From assembly GCF_003815675.1 (NCBI RefSeq), contig NZ_CP033918.1:806001-870000 (forward strand): 64,000 bases of DNA, given 5' to 3'. Under the pieces are notes generated by a model. The model had not been told where the DNA came from. It made no database searches and saw only the letters and a list, made by a program, of their open reading frames with translations. Positions 1 to 9,198 of the stretch are shown piece after piece. Positions within the stretch are counted from its first letter, which is position 1. Every line of letters starts with the position of its first letter. Made by a program: the position numbers and the translations under genes. Source of the stretch: Chryseobacterium sp. G0186 (GTDB lineage: Bacteria; Bacteroidota; Bacteroidia; Flavobacteriales; Weeksellaceae).

Positions 1-1222
<1,222 letters not shown>

Positions 1223-1433
1223 TTGCTAAAAAAAAGATTTTTATCATGCTTTTTAATATCATACCCAGTTCGTGTTTTAGTATGTAAAATTCAATGTTTA
1301 TTGCTATATTTAAAAGCTAATTTGCGATTTTACAGATTTGTTTATATACTTTACATCATAACAGGTCATTTCATTTCAATATATTTCATTTCAAATTTTC
1401 AGTTTCCCACCGTTACATTCAAAATAAAGGCTT

Positions 1434-1441
1434 TATATTTG
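1434..1441 (+). promoter_or_regulatory. -7 element of the ribF promoter
   Basis: TATATTTG matches TAnnTTTG and ends 20 bases before the ribF start codon, so the leader would be only some 13-15 nucleotides. No clear -33 TTG is present. A leader this short leaves no room for an FMN riboswitch. Confidence 0.5.
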
Positions 1442-1460
1442 CAGTCAAAATTTTTCCGTT

Positions 1461-2381
1461 TTGAAAGTTTTCAAGAATTTTAAAGATTATTCCTCTCAAA
1501 AGCCTCTAGCATTGTCTTTAGGCATGTTTGACGGGGTGCATCTGGGGCATAAAAGTATTATAGATGAACTGATTAAGGTAGGAACAGAAAACAATATGGA
1601 AACTGCCATCCTTACTTTTTGGCCACATCCAAGATTTGTTTTTAACCCCAATGAAGATTTAAAACTTCTGAATACCATAGAAGAAAAGCAGCAGCTTGTT
1701 GAAAAATATTCTATTGATACCTTATTTCTGAAAGAATTTGATGAAGAATTCAGAAATCTAACCGGAGAGGAATTTGTACGTCAGATATTAATTGATAAAC
1801 TCAATGTAAAGTATCTTATTATAGGCTACGACCACTCTTTTGGAAAGAATAAAAGCGGAAATTTTGAGCTTCTTCAACAACTGTCCAAAGAACTTGACTT
1901 TGAGGTTGAACAAATGGAAGCCATTAATATTCACGAAAATAACATCAGTTCTACAAAGGTTCGTAATGCTCTTTTAACCGGAAATATTAAAGAGGCCAAT
2001 GAAATGCTGGGATATGCCTACTCTGTTTCAGGAACTGTGGTTCACGGTAAGAAAATAGGAAGAACGATTGGCTATCCAACGGCAAATATTGATACAGAAT
2101 CTATTAAACTTTTACCTAAAAAAGGAGCCTATATTGTTGAAGTTGAAGTAAAAGGACAACAATATAAAGGAATGCTGAGCATTGGAACCAATCCTACTGT
2201 AAATGGGAAAAAACTAACTGTTGAAGTATATATCCTTGATTTTGACAATGATATTTATGATGAAAAAATTACTGTAAAATTCAGGGACTTTCTTCATGAT
2301 GAAATCAAGTTTGAAGGCCTTGAGAAATTGATTGAAAGACTTGATGAAGATAAAAGACTGACACAAGAATTCGAATTTTAA
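1461..2381 (+). CDS. ribF: Bifunctional riboflavin kinase / FMN adenylyltransferase
   Basis: RibF phosphorylates riboflavin to FMN and adenylates FMN to FAD. The N-terminal nucleotidyltransferase domain carries GMFDGVHLGH (residues 21-30), and ISSTKVR matches the ISSTxIR motif. The C-terminal flavokinase domain (about 184-306) carries KIGRTIGYPTAN. At 306 residues it has the usual full length. The start is TTG at 1461, because the protein N-terminus begins just there and no in-frame ATG precedes the GMFDGVHLGH motif. It is a single-gene unit between its own -7 element and the terminator at 2389. The FAD it makes serves EtfAB and proline dehydrogenase, both encoded in this window. Confidence 0.95.
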   Translation: MKVFKNFKDYSSQKPLALSLGMFDGVHLGHKSIIDELIKVGTENNMETAILTFWPHPRFVFNPNEDLKLLNTIEEKQQLVEKYSIDTLFLKEFDEEFRNLTGEEFVRQILIDKLNVKYLIIGYDHSFGKNKSGNFELLQQLSKELDFEVEQMEAINIHENNISSTKVRNALLTGNIKEANEMLGYAYSVSGTVVHGKKIGRTIGYPTANIDTESIKLLPKKGAYIVEVEVKGQQYKGMLSIGTNPTVNGKKLTVEVYILDFDNDIYDEKITVKFRDFLHDEIKFEGLEKLIERLDEDKRLTQEFEF

Positions 2382-2388
2382 GAGATAA

Positions 2389-2420
2389 AAAAGGGCTATT
2401 CATTGATGAGTAGCCCTTTT
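2389..2420. terminator. Bidirectional terminator between convergent genes
   Basis: AAAAGGGCTA (2389-2398) and TAGCCCTTTT (2411-2420) form a perfect 10-bp stem with a 12-base loop, with T/A-rich tails on both sides. It serves ribF and the convergent lipoprotein gene. Confidence 0.8.
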
Positions 2421-2426
2421 AATTTT

Positions 2427-2909
2427 TTATTTTAAAATCTTTACATAGATTTTTTGAGTCTCGCTATTCAGGTTCACATTAGGAAACGCCTTATCGTGAT
2501 CAATAAAAATATCTCCTTTTTCGTTAGCTTTTCCATTGCCGTCAGAATCCCATTCAGTGGCTATATAATATTTAGCACCCTTCACAGGTTTTGGATTGAT
2601 CTTACCTTCAGCATCTGCCGGTACTGGTAATTCAATAGTAAAAGGAATCGTCTTTCCCTCAAATTCTTTTTCCGTAATCAATGTTGCAGGGGCATCTGCC
2701 AAGCCTTCACTTACACCATATAAGCTTACTTTAAGTTTAGGGTTTTTAATCGTGAAAGTTTCTGTTCCCGTAAATTCGATTTTCAGATTTTCAGATTTAA
2801 CATTCTCAATGCTTTCAGGAGCTGCAGTTTGTTCTTTTTTCTCTGGTTTATTACAGCTTGATAAAGTTAAAGCACCAGCTGCCATGAATAATAAAAGGTG
2901 ATTTCTCAT
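2427..2909 (-). CDS. Predicted lipoprotein of unknown function
   Basis: A 160-residue protein with a lipoprotein signal peptide: basic start MRNH, hydrophobic LLLFMAAGALTL, then lipobox LSSC with Cys19 as the acylated residue. The mature protein starts with a Lys/Glu-rich linker and then a beta-rich domain of about 110 residues ending in DSDGNGKANEKGD, an EF-hand-like acidic loop that may bind calcium. I do not recognise the family. It is monocistronic and convergent with ribF. An envelope location is well supported; the function is not known. Confidence 0.8.
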   Translation of the reverse strand: MRNHLLLFMAAGALTLSSCNKPEKKEQTAAPESIENVKSENLKIEFTGTETFTIKNPKLKVSLYGVSEGLADAPATLITEKEFEGKTIPFTIELPVPADAEGKINPKPVKGAKYYIATEWDSDGNGKANEKGDIFIDHDKAFPNVNLNSETQKIYVKILK

Positions 2910-3220
2910 TTGTTCTTTATTATATTAATATTATTTGATTATTTCACTCATAATTGATAACAAAATTCATACCCCTATCTAAATCATTCTGTTCTTTCAT
3001 TTGCAATAATTAAAATGGATAGTAAAAAATAGACCTCAAAATCCATCAATCACAAAATAAAAACCAATCATTATTGTTAAGCATTAATAATAATCTAATA
3101 AAAACTGTCCTAGCTTAATATTTTATCTATATTTACAAAGCTCTTATATACAGTCATATCTACAAATTCCTTAACTTATTAATAGCTGAAAATTACAATT
3201 AAATAGATATTTTACAACAA
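2910..3220. other. Gene-free AT-rich divergent intergenic region
   Basis: About 310 bp between two divergent genes. It probably holds both promoters. TATATTTA (3128-3135) resembles the -7 consensus for the rightward gene, with the final G replaced by A and no -33 TTG. I see no RNA gene, repeat or small ORF. Confidence 0.5.
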
Positions 3221-4741
3221 ATGATTTTCAAATTTATTATCTCCGCTATTCTGGTTGCTATATTGAGTTTAATTGGCATGCTATGTACACAGGATGCAGA
3301 TTTAAACCTGGGATATGCCGCGCTCATGTGTGCACCCTATTTTATTATAATTACTTTCTTTTATTTCCGTTTTAACAGCTTTCGTGGAAAGCTAAACTTT
3401 GTTGATAAGCCTAATATTCTCTTCGAGCTGGCTTATGGTTTTGTTTTTTACCTAGCTTCCTGCCTGCTTTTACCTGTATTGCTATTTATAGGCACACTAG
3501 GTGATGATTATGAGCATAAGTTATATGCTGATTTGGGGGATCTTATTTTAGAAATGTTTCCCATCATTTTAACCCTGAGTATTTTTTTAACTGTTTTTAG
3601 CAGTATCCTCATAACCTGGGCCATTAGATCTTACAAAACACTACTCCCTGTTATTGTCATCTATATTGTTGTTATCGCTTTCGTATACCGTATTGTCCAA
3701 ACCAATAATGAAAAACAAGAAATGGCAGCTAATGCAGGTACCGTAAAGGGGGCCAAAGATGGATGGCGTGGCTCAATGAGTAATCCGGAAGCTTATCCTG
3801 TGCAGTTGTACAAAGGTATTTTTTTACTTGCTAATGATGAAAGATATGAATTTACTTTTAACGAAAGTAACACGGTAAACTACAAGGCAAAATGGGGTGA
3901 AGACGGAGGCAATACAGATAAGAAAACAATGGCACTCCCAAAAGCACTGGATCTTACCTGGTATTCATTTGCGGAAGATACTTTTTACCGGGTCAATACT
4001 CCTATTGATTATCATAAATTAGAAACACTCTTCAATACACCTTATGCTGAGAAAAGGGGTAATAGAAAAACTCAGGAAAGTTATAACAGCATTATTATGG
4101 GGTTTGCACCGGGAGGAATAGTAGTGGTTTGGGCAGGAAGCAGCGGGCGTCGACAAATAGAAATTGGCCGTTATACCGCAGAAAAGGTAAACATCACCCG
4201 ACCCGTTTCCCATACTGAAAAACTTCAATATGGAGATTTATTTAATCAGGAATGGCGCAAAAAAGTATTAACAGATACCGCAATTGTCCCTTTTAAAGTA
4301 CAACAGCTCACAAGAAACAAACCCATTTCTTATGGTTATTGGGATAAATTACGAGTACGTTACAGCTGGTATCCAACGTTTGTAGTATCTCCGGAAATAA
4401 AAATCTATGATGCCGATTTCAGTTTTTACAATGCTGAACGTTTTGTATTTTTTGATGAAACACTGCAAAACAATACATATGAGGAACGCAGTATTCCTCA
4501 AAATGTATATATTAAATGGTATGATAAAAACGGTAACCGATGTGCCGTAGATTTTGAATTTAATGAAGAGAAAGTCTTTAAACAGTTTGATTCTTTTTTT
4601 AACCATCAAAAGAATACCCATGCTACCATAGAGTTTAGCATCAGCCAAAAGGATAAAACAGCCACCGCCATGCTAAAGAATGGTGAAAATAAACTATTAC
4701 TTTTGGAAACAAAAGTTATAGAATATGGTGAGAATTATTAA
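3221..4741 (+). CDS. Membrane protein with C-terminal DUF2931 domain
   Basis: The first ~165 residues contain four hydrophobic segments (near residues 3-22, 32-50, 70-95 and 108-160), so this part is embedded in the membrane. From about residue 175 the sequence matches the DUF2931 pattern of Bacteroidota: GWRGSMSNPEAYPV, then ALDLTWYSFAEDTFYR, then IIMGFAPGGIVVVWAGS and RRQIEIGRYTAE. DUF2931 proteins are usually free lipoproteins of unknown function, so the membrane-domain fusion is unusual. Length 506. The ATG at 3221 opens directly into the first membrane segment. The family call is strong; no activity is known. Confidence 0.82.
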   Translation: MIFKFIISAILVAILSLIGMLCTQDADLNLGYAALMCAPYFIIITFFYFRFNSFRGKLNFVDKPNILFELAYGFVFYLASCLLLPVLLFIGTLGDDYEHKLYADLGDLILEMFPIILTLSIFLTVFSSILITWAIRSYKTLLPVIVIYIVVIAFVYRIVQTNNEKQEMAANAGTVKGAKDGWRGSMSNPEAYPVQLYKGIFLLANDERYEFTFNESNTVNYKAKWGEDGGNTDKKTMALPKALDLTWYSFAEDTFYRVNTPIDYHKLETLFNTPYAEKRGNRKTQESYNSIIMGFAPGGIVVVWAGSSGRRQIEIGRYTAEKVNITRPVSHTEKLQYGDLFNQEWRKKVLTDTAIVPFKVQQLTRNKPISYGYWDKLRVRYSWYPTFVVSPEIKIYDADFSFYNAERFVFFDETLQNNTYEERSIPQNVYIKWYDKNGNRCAVDFEFNEEKVFKQFDSFFNHQKNTHATIEFSISQKDKTATAMLKNGENKLLLLETKVIEYGENY

Positions 4742-4815
4742 AAACCAATATCATAGAAACATGGAATTTTATAATCTAATCTCCGCTTTATGATATTCTG
4801 ATCAAAAATAAGGCT

Positions 4816-5169
4816 TCATGAATTATTAATAAGATCTCTACTTTTTTTTGTCAACGATTTAAAAACAAGATCATAGGAATGATCAATAAGCTTTAAAATA
4901 AGTTCTCTTCTTATGCCATCTACTGAAACAGAGTTCCAGTGGGTTTTATTCATATGATAAGCTCCTGTAATCTGAGGATATTGCTCCCGAAGTTCTGCAC
5001 TCCATTCCGGATCTGTCTTTACATTAATGGACAGAGGCTGTCTTTCAAGGCTCATCAAGAGAAACATTTTGGTATCTACCTTCATCACAAGAGTCTCGTT
5101 ATCAAAAGGAAAATTTTCTGTAACTGCTTTTTTAGCAAGACAATAGTCTAAAATTTCGTTAGCATCCAT
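4816..5169 (-). CDS. MmcQ/YjbR family protein
   Basis: A 117-residue protein with the MmcQ/YjbR layout: EILDYCLAKKAVTENFPF at the start, DTKMFLLMSLERQPLSINVKTDP in the middle, and AYHMNKTHWNSVSVDG towards the end. The fold resembles the CyaY/double-wing DNA-binding group, and family members are often labelled DNA-binding proteins, but their biological role is not settled. Length is typical of the family. It is transcribed alone, convergent with the DUF2931 gene. The downstream region has no convincing hairpin. Confidence 0.87.
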   Translation of the reverse strand: MDANEILDYCLAKKAVTENFPFDNETLVMKVDTKMFLLMSLERQPLSINVKTDPEWSAELREQYPQITGAYHMNKTHWNSVSVDGIRRELILKLIDHSYDLVFKSLTKKSRDLINNS

Positions 5170-5197
5170 AGTTTTATGAGTAATAGTATTAATGGTT

Positions 5198-5230
5198 GTT
5201 GAGAGTTGAGAGTTAAAAGTTGAGAGTAAA
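5198..5230 (+). repeat. Short iterated GTTGAGAG repeat
   Basis: GTTGAGAG occurs three times in 33 bases (gttgagagttgagag, then after TTAAAA another gttgagag). A related GTTGAGAG lies at 28798-28805. It sits between divergent genes, upstream of the Rossmann-fold gene. The function is unknown; it looks like a low-complexity intergenic iteration. Confidence 0.6.
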
Positions 5231-5309
5231 ATTAAAGTATTCTTTTATCTTTAAATCAAATTTAGTAAATTTAAGAAAGGAAAATACCATCATTCCAAAC
5301 CATATTGTT

Positions 5310-5969
5310 ATGAAAGCTCTAGTCATTGGTGCTACAGGCGCTACAGGAAAAGATTTAGTCAATCAGTTACTCAATGATAAGGATTTTGAGGAAGTGGATA
5401 TTTTTGTAAGAAAACCTGTTGATATTGAAAATGAAAGACTTAATGTTCATGTTGTGAACTTTGAAAAACCTGAGGAATGGAAGGAAATGGTGAAAGGAGA
5501 TGTTGCATTTTCCTGTCTGGGAACTACTTTAAAAGATGCCGGAAGTAAAGAGGCACAGAAAAAAGTAGATTTTGATTATCAGTATGAATTTGCCAAAGCA
5601 GCCAAAGAAAATAATGTAGTGGATTATATTTTGGTTTCTGCCTATGGAGCAAGTCCTAAGTCTAAGATATTCTATTCTAAAATGAAAGGAGAGCTGGAAG
5701 AGGCTGTAAAACAACTGCATTTTAATAAGATTACCATCTTTAAACCCGGAATGCTTGAAAGGAAAAACTCCGGAAGAACAGGCGAGGTCTTAGGCAGCAG
5801 AATCATAAAATTCGCCAACAAGTTTGGGCTATTGGAAAGTCAAACACCCTTACCTACCGATATTCTGGCAAAAGCAATGATTAATTCCTCCAAAATTAAA
5901 AGTAACGGTTACTCCAGCATCAAGCTTGGTAATATTTTTTGCTTTGCAGAGAAAGTAATTGAACATTAA
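5310..5969 (+). CDS. NAD(P)H-binding atypical SDR, TIP30/HTATIP2-like
   Basis: The ATG at 5310 is preferred over upstream in-frame codons because the Rossmann motif GATGATGK follows directly (MKALVIGATGATGKDL), giving 219 residues. GDVAFSCLGTTLKDAG and YILVSAYGAS match the NAD(P)H-binding domain of TIP30-like atypical short-chain dehydrogenases, followed by FYSKMKGELE with a YxxxK pair. The C-terminal PGMLERKNSGRTGE is also typical of the group. The substrate is unknown; bacterial members are annotated as oxidoreductases or semialdehyde-dehydrogenase-like. It is monocistronic. Confidence 0.85.
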   Translation: MKALVIGATGATGKDLVNQLLNDKDFEEVDIFVRKPVDIENERLNVHVVNFEKPEEWKEMVKGDVAFSCLGTTLKDAGSKEAQKKVDFDYQYEFAKAAKENNVVDYILVSAYGASPKSKIFYSKMKGELEEAVKQLHFNKITIFKPGMLERKNSGRTGEVLGSRIIKFANKFGLLESQTPLPTDILAKAMINSSKIKSNGYSSIKLGNIFCFAEKVIEH

Positions 5970-5998
5970 TTGAAAATTTATTTATTATAAAAACACAT

Positions 5999-6065
5999 CG
6001 ACCCCACTCAGAGTGACATTCCCGATACATTTTTGTTGCATTAGCTGTTACTTTGAACGGAGTCG
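5999..6065. repeat. REP-like intergenic palindrome
   Basis: A 19-base arm CGACCCCACTCAGAGTGAC (5999-6017) faces GTTACTTTGAACGGAGTCG (6047-6065) across a 29-base spacer. The arms pair at 14 of 19 positions and all five mismatches are transitions, so they would be G-U pairs on one transcript strand. A related half-element, GCTCCACTCAGCATGAC, occurs at 10952-10968. This looks like a dispersed extragenic palindrome and could fold as a hairpin at the end of the adjacent convergent genes. Confidence 0.65.
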
Positions 6066-6088
6066 AGTATTTTTATTGTTTTCCTATT

Positions 6089-6883
6089 TTAAGAAAATTC
6101 TTCCTTCAATTTCTTGGAAATATTTTCCAACGTATTTTTATTCTTTATCTTATCATAGGCTTTTTTTGCTTTTTTCATCAGTTTTTCATCATTCTTACTT
6201 TTACCCGCTTTTATCTGTGTCAGAGCATATAACGCCAGGTAATGATCATCTTTTTTATACACAGGATATACTTGATCTAAATAAGGTAAAGCTTCATCAT
6301 ACTTCTCCTTAAGGCAATAGAGTGCACCGTATAAATACTTTACATCACTTTTTACAGTTCCTGTGTACCCATAACGCTCTTCTGCCTTTTTCAGATTTAC
6401 CAATCCATTGTCATAGTCTTCCAACATAAAAGATGTATTGGCAACTCCATAATATCCTTCAGGGTCTCCCGGGAAATATTTTATCATTTCTTCATATTTA
6501 TTCCTGGCCTTTTTCACCTGTCCGAATTTCATATATTGTACAGCAAGATTCTGCTTAAATATGGGAGCCTTATTTTGTGCTAAACTATCTGCTGCATAAT
6601 ACATAACCAAAGCCTCCTTATTCAGATTCTGTAACCGTAAATAATAACCTGCCAAAAAGTAAGCATCGCAATATTTGGGATCTTCTTTAATGGTATTCAT
6701 TAAAATCAATGATGTTGCTGTATAATATTCAGGGAAATTAAGGGCTGCCATGGCTCCCTGAAACATTTCCTTTGAACCACTTTTTTCAGGAGTACAGTAA
6801 TTTGTTTTTCCCAAAAAGTAATGATCTTGTGAAAATCCTTTGATAGAAAGGATCAAAATAAAAGTAGTTAATAGTTTTTTCAT
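6089..6883 (-). CDS. Secreted/periplasmic TPR-repeat protein
   Basis: A 264-residue protein with signal peptide MKKLLTTFILILSIKGFSQ. The mature part is alpha-helical with repeated TPR signatures: DAYFLAGYYLRLQNLNKEALVMY, then AVQYMKFGQVKKARNKYEEMIKYFPGDPEGYYGVANTSFMLEDYDNGLVNL, then LYGALYCLKEKYDEALPYLDQVYP. About six repeats cover residues 45-240, and the tail is basic. TPR proteins act as protein-protein scaffolds; the partner is unknown. It follows the glutathione peroxidase gene on the same strand, but a terminator lies between them. Confidence 0.8.
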   Translation of the reverse strand: MKKLLTTFILILSIKGFSQDHYFLGKTNYCTPEKSGSKEMFQGAMAALNFPEYYTATSLILMNTIKEDPKYCDAYFLAGYYLRLQNLNKEALVMYYAADSLAQNKAPIFKQNLAVQYMKFGQVKKARNKYEEMIKYFPGDPEGYYGVANTSFMLEDYDNGLVNLKKAEERYGYTGTVKSDVKYLYGALYCLKEKYDEALPYLDQVYPVYKKDDHYLALYALTQIKAGKSKNDEKLMKKAKKAYDKIKNKNTLENISKKLKEEFS

Positions 6884-6897
6884 GATTAAAAATAAAA

Positions 6898-6921
6898 AAA
6901 GTGGATTATAAAACCCACTTT
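6898..6921 (-). terminator. Terminator after the glutathione peroxidase gene
   Basis: AAAGTGG (6898-6904) pairs with CCACTTT (6915-6921) around a 10-base loop. On the minus strand the stem is followed by TTTTATTTTT, a normal intrinsic terminator. Confidence 0.75.
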
Positions 6922-6943
6922 CAATATATGTATATTTTCTTAT

Positions 6944-7519
6944 TTATTTTAAATACTTTGTAATGGACTCACTGGTTGGTTTTGTAGTACTTACAAAAGT
7001 ATCGATCAGTTTACCATTTTCGTCAACTAAGAACTTGGTAAAGTTCCAAAGAATGCTACTGTTTTTAACTCCGTTTAATTCTTTTTCTGTTAAATACTTA
7101 AAGATAGGAGCCATATCATCTCCTTTTACAGATACTTTTGCAGCCATTGGAAATGTTACCCCAAAGTTTTTCTGGCAAAATGCTCCGATTTCAGTATTGG
7201 TTCCCGGTTCCTGTCCTCCAAAGTTATTGGCAGGAAAACCTACTACAACCAATTTGTCCTTATATTCTTCATATACTTTTTCCAGATCTGCATACTGAGG
7301 AGTAAATCCGCATTCTGAAGCAGTATTGACAATCAGGATTTTCTTTCCCTTAAAATCTGCAAAGTTGATTTCCTTTCCGTCAAGGCCCTCTACTTTAAAG
7401 TCATATATTGTTTTTCCCATAAGTTCATTGGTTTTAGCTTTAGAAATCTCGCTTTTTTGATTGGTGCAGCTTTGCAAAAATGCCATAAAGGAAAGCAGCA
7501 TTAAAAAAATATTTTTCAT
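6944..7519 (-). CDS. Glutathione peroxidase family lipoprotein
   Basis: A thiol peroxidase that reduces H2O2 or organic and lipid hydroperoxides, probably thioredoxin-dependent as in most bacterial members. The signature NTASECGFTPQY places the peroxidatic Cys at residue 70. The tetrad partners are Gln103 (FGGQEPG) and Trp158-Asn159 (LWNFTKF), and Cys115 (AFCQKNFG) is a candidate resolving cysteine. The N-terminus MKNIFLMLLSFMAFLQSC is a lipoprotein signal with Cys18, so the enzyme is tethered in the envelope instead of being cytosolic. Length 191 includes this leader. It has its own terminator at 6898. Confidence 0.93.
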   Translation of the reverse strand: MKNIFLMLLSFMAFLQSCTNQKSEISKAKTNELMGKTIYDFKVEGLDGKEINFADFKGKKILIVNTASECGFTPQYADLEKVYEEYKDKLVVVGFPANNFGGQEPGTNTEIGAFCQKNFGVTFPMAAKVSVKGDDMAPIFKYLTEKELNGVKNSSILWNFTKFLVDENGKLIDTFVSTTKPTSESITKYLK

Positions 7520-7556
7520 TTCTTATAAATTTAAAGCAGCTTAGACTGCCGTTGAA

Positions 7557-8219
7557 TTAAAATTTAAAAATATTGGCAGGAAATACCTTGTTCACTTCAA
7601 TTTTATTGAACAACATTACATAGTCTCCGTCTTTCTTGGAACTTGAAGATTCTATTTTGAAAGGCATGGTAAGGTTTCCCACTTTTTTATATTCAGAATA
7701 TACCACGGTTTCATCTTTTTTCACTTCCTTTAACAGCATATAGGTTTTTGTATCAAAATAATACATATTTTTATTCACATTCTTAGTCAATTCTACTTTA
7801 TGACAGTAGATTTCTCCTACTTTCTCTTTTCCAAGATATTTGGCAGCAAAACCTTTACTTTCCCAATCAATGAAGTCATTATCGAAACTTTCAGGAACAT
7901 ATTCAGGATATTCCTGAAGCTTATTGGCAGCATAGTTCATAGCATATCCTTTCGTTCCGTCAAAACCTTCAATGGCCGTTTCCTTACCTCCGGTTGTAAT
8001 AATTGTTTTGGTAAGGTTGGGACGTTGCTGGTATATTTTTATAGGATATTCATCCTTGATTCCTAACACCACTTTTCCCTGAAGCAACACTGAGTTTAAG
8101 AGCTTCCAATTGGTTAAGCCTCCGGATAATTCAATGTTTTTATCTATAATTTCCTTGGCTGTCTGGGCAAAAGTTAAATGCGAAAGTATCAGGGCAAATA
8201 CTAGAAATAATCTCTTCAT
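7557..8219 (-). CDS. Outer-membrane lipoprotein-sorting (LolA-like) family protein
   Basis: A 220-residue exported protein with signal peptide MKRLFLVFALILSHLTFAQ. The start of the mature part, AKEIIDKNIELSGGLTNWKLLNSVLLQGKV, and the later KMYYFDTKTYMLLKEVKK and MPFKIESSS segments follow the LolA/LolB-like superfamily pattern common in Bacteroidota, a half-barrel that carries acylated molecules through the periplasm. It is not the housekeeping LolA, which is more compact, and the ligand is unknown. The gene has its own promoter (8238-8268) and lies 37 bp upstream of the glutathione peroxidase gene, so the two may be co-transcribed. Confidence 0.75.
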   Translation of the reverse strand: MKRLFLVFALILSHLTFAQTAKEIIDKNIELSGGLTNWKLLNSVLLQGKVVLGIKDEYPIKIYQQRPNLTKTIITTGGKETAIEGFDGTKGYAMNYAANKLQEYPEYVPESFDNDFIDWESKGFAAKYLGKEKVGEIYCHKVELTKNVNKNMYYFDTKTYMLLKEVKKDETVVYSEYKKVGNLTMPFKIESSSSKKDGDYVMLFNKIEVNKVFPANIFKF

Positions 8220-8237
8220 TAATTTTATTTATAAATT

Positions 8238-8268
8238 CAAATATAAGGGGATTTGAGCAAAATAGCAA
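8238..8268 (-). promoter_or_regulatory. Promoter of the LolA-like gene
   Basis: Minus-strand TATATTTG (8245 to 8238) preceded by TTG (8268 to 8266) at 20-bp spacing fits the Bacteroidota consensus. It ends 18 bases before the start codon at 8219. Confidence 0.6.
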
Positions 8269-8272
8269 AAAG

Positions 8273-8312
8273 GATGGGAAAGCAAAAAGACGAAAAGGTA
8301 AAACTTTCCATC
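8273..8312 (-). terminator. Probable terminator of kdsB
   Basis: CTTTCCATC (8304-8312) and GATGGGAAAG (8273-8282) pair with one bulged base around a 21-base loop, followed on the minus strand by CCTTTTTG. The long loop and bulge make it weaker than the others here. Confidence 0.45.
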
Positions 8313-8333
8313 TGCTGATTGCTTTATTTATTT

Positions 8334-9056
8334 TTAAATTAGCTGTCTCGCTTTTTCCAGATCTTCCGGGGTATCAATCCCTACACCAATGAAATTAGTT
8401 TCTATCATTTTGATTTTCATTCCATACTCCAAATAGCGGATACACTCAATTTTTTCGGATATTTCTAATGGTTTCATCTCCAATTTTGAGAATTGCAGCA
8501 ATGCCTCTTTTCTGAATGCATACACTCCAATATGCTTAAAATAACTTACATCATAAGAAACTTCTCTGTGAAAAGGAATGGCAGAACGGCTGAAGTATAG
8601 AGCAAAGCCATTGTTATCTGTAATCACTTTTACATTGTTCGGATTGTCTATTTCTTCTTTTTCAGACAGTTTTATTTTTAGGGAAGCCAGAGAAATCTCT
8701 TGTTTATCATCTTGTTTAAAGACTTCTATCAGCTGTCTCAAAGGTTCTAATTTAAGGAAAGGTTCATCTCCCTGAACGTTGATCACAATATCGCAATCTA
8801 TATGCTGTACTGCCTCAGCAATACGGTCGCTTCCTGTTTCATGTTGCCCTGTCATTACAGCTTTACCGCCGTTTTTTACAATTTCATCAAGGATTATTTC
8901 AGAATCTGTAGCAACAAAAACCTCATTAAAAAGGCCGGTTTCCACTACATTTTGATACGTTGTGGTAATAACGGTTTTTTCTCCCAAAATCTGCATTAGT
9001 TTTCCCGGAAAACGGCTTGCTTCATAGCGCGCAGGGATGACAGCGATTATTTTCAT
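8334..9056 (-). CDS. kdsB: 3-deoxy-manno-octulosonate cytidylyltransferase
   Basis: KdsB activates Kdo as CMP-Kdo in the cytoplasm for the lipopolysaccharide inner core. The start [17 protein letters not shown] (3-19) is the family's nucleotide-binding signature. GSDRIAEAV (75-83), NVQGDEPFL (93-101) and [14 protein letters not shown] near the end are also conserved. The 240-residue length is standard. The gene stands alone between the PAP2 phosphatase gene and the LolA-like gene, apart from other Kdo genes. TACATTTG on the minus strand (9153 to 9146) is a possible -7 element some 90 bases upstream. Confidence 0.96.
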   Translation of the reverse strand: MKIIAVIPARYEASRFPGKLMQILGEKTVITTTYQNVVETGLFNEVFVATDSEIILDEIVKNGGKAVMTGQHETGSDRIAEAVQHIDCDIVINVQGDEPFLKLEPLRQLIEVFKQDDKQEISLASLKIKLSEKEEIDNPNNVKVITDNNGFALYFSRSAIPFHREVSYDVSYFKHIGVYAFRKEALLQFSKLEMKPLEISEKIECIRYLEYGMKIKMIETNFIGVGIDTPEDLEKARQLI

Positions 9057-9198
9057 TCAATAAAAATATTAATTAAGTCTTTTCAATTCAATAGGTTTTC
9101 TTTCCGGCATTAAAAAAAGCGGTAATAAACCTTCTATATTCAGATCAAATGTAGTGAAAACAATCTTATTTACTACACAAAACAAAGATTTCAGAAGT

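Noticed and set aside
1223..1483. Open frame overlapping the ribF leader
   Set aside because: No protein-like features (Phe/Leu/Tyr/Ile-rich random translation of AT-rich DNA), and it covers the ribF promoter and start.
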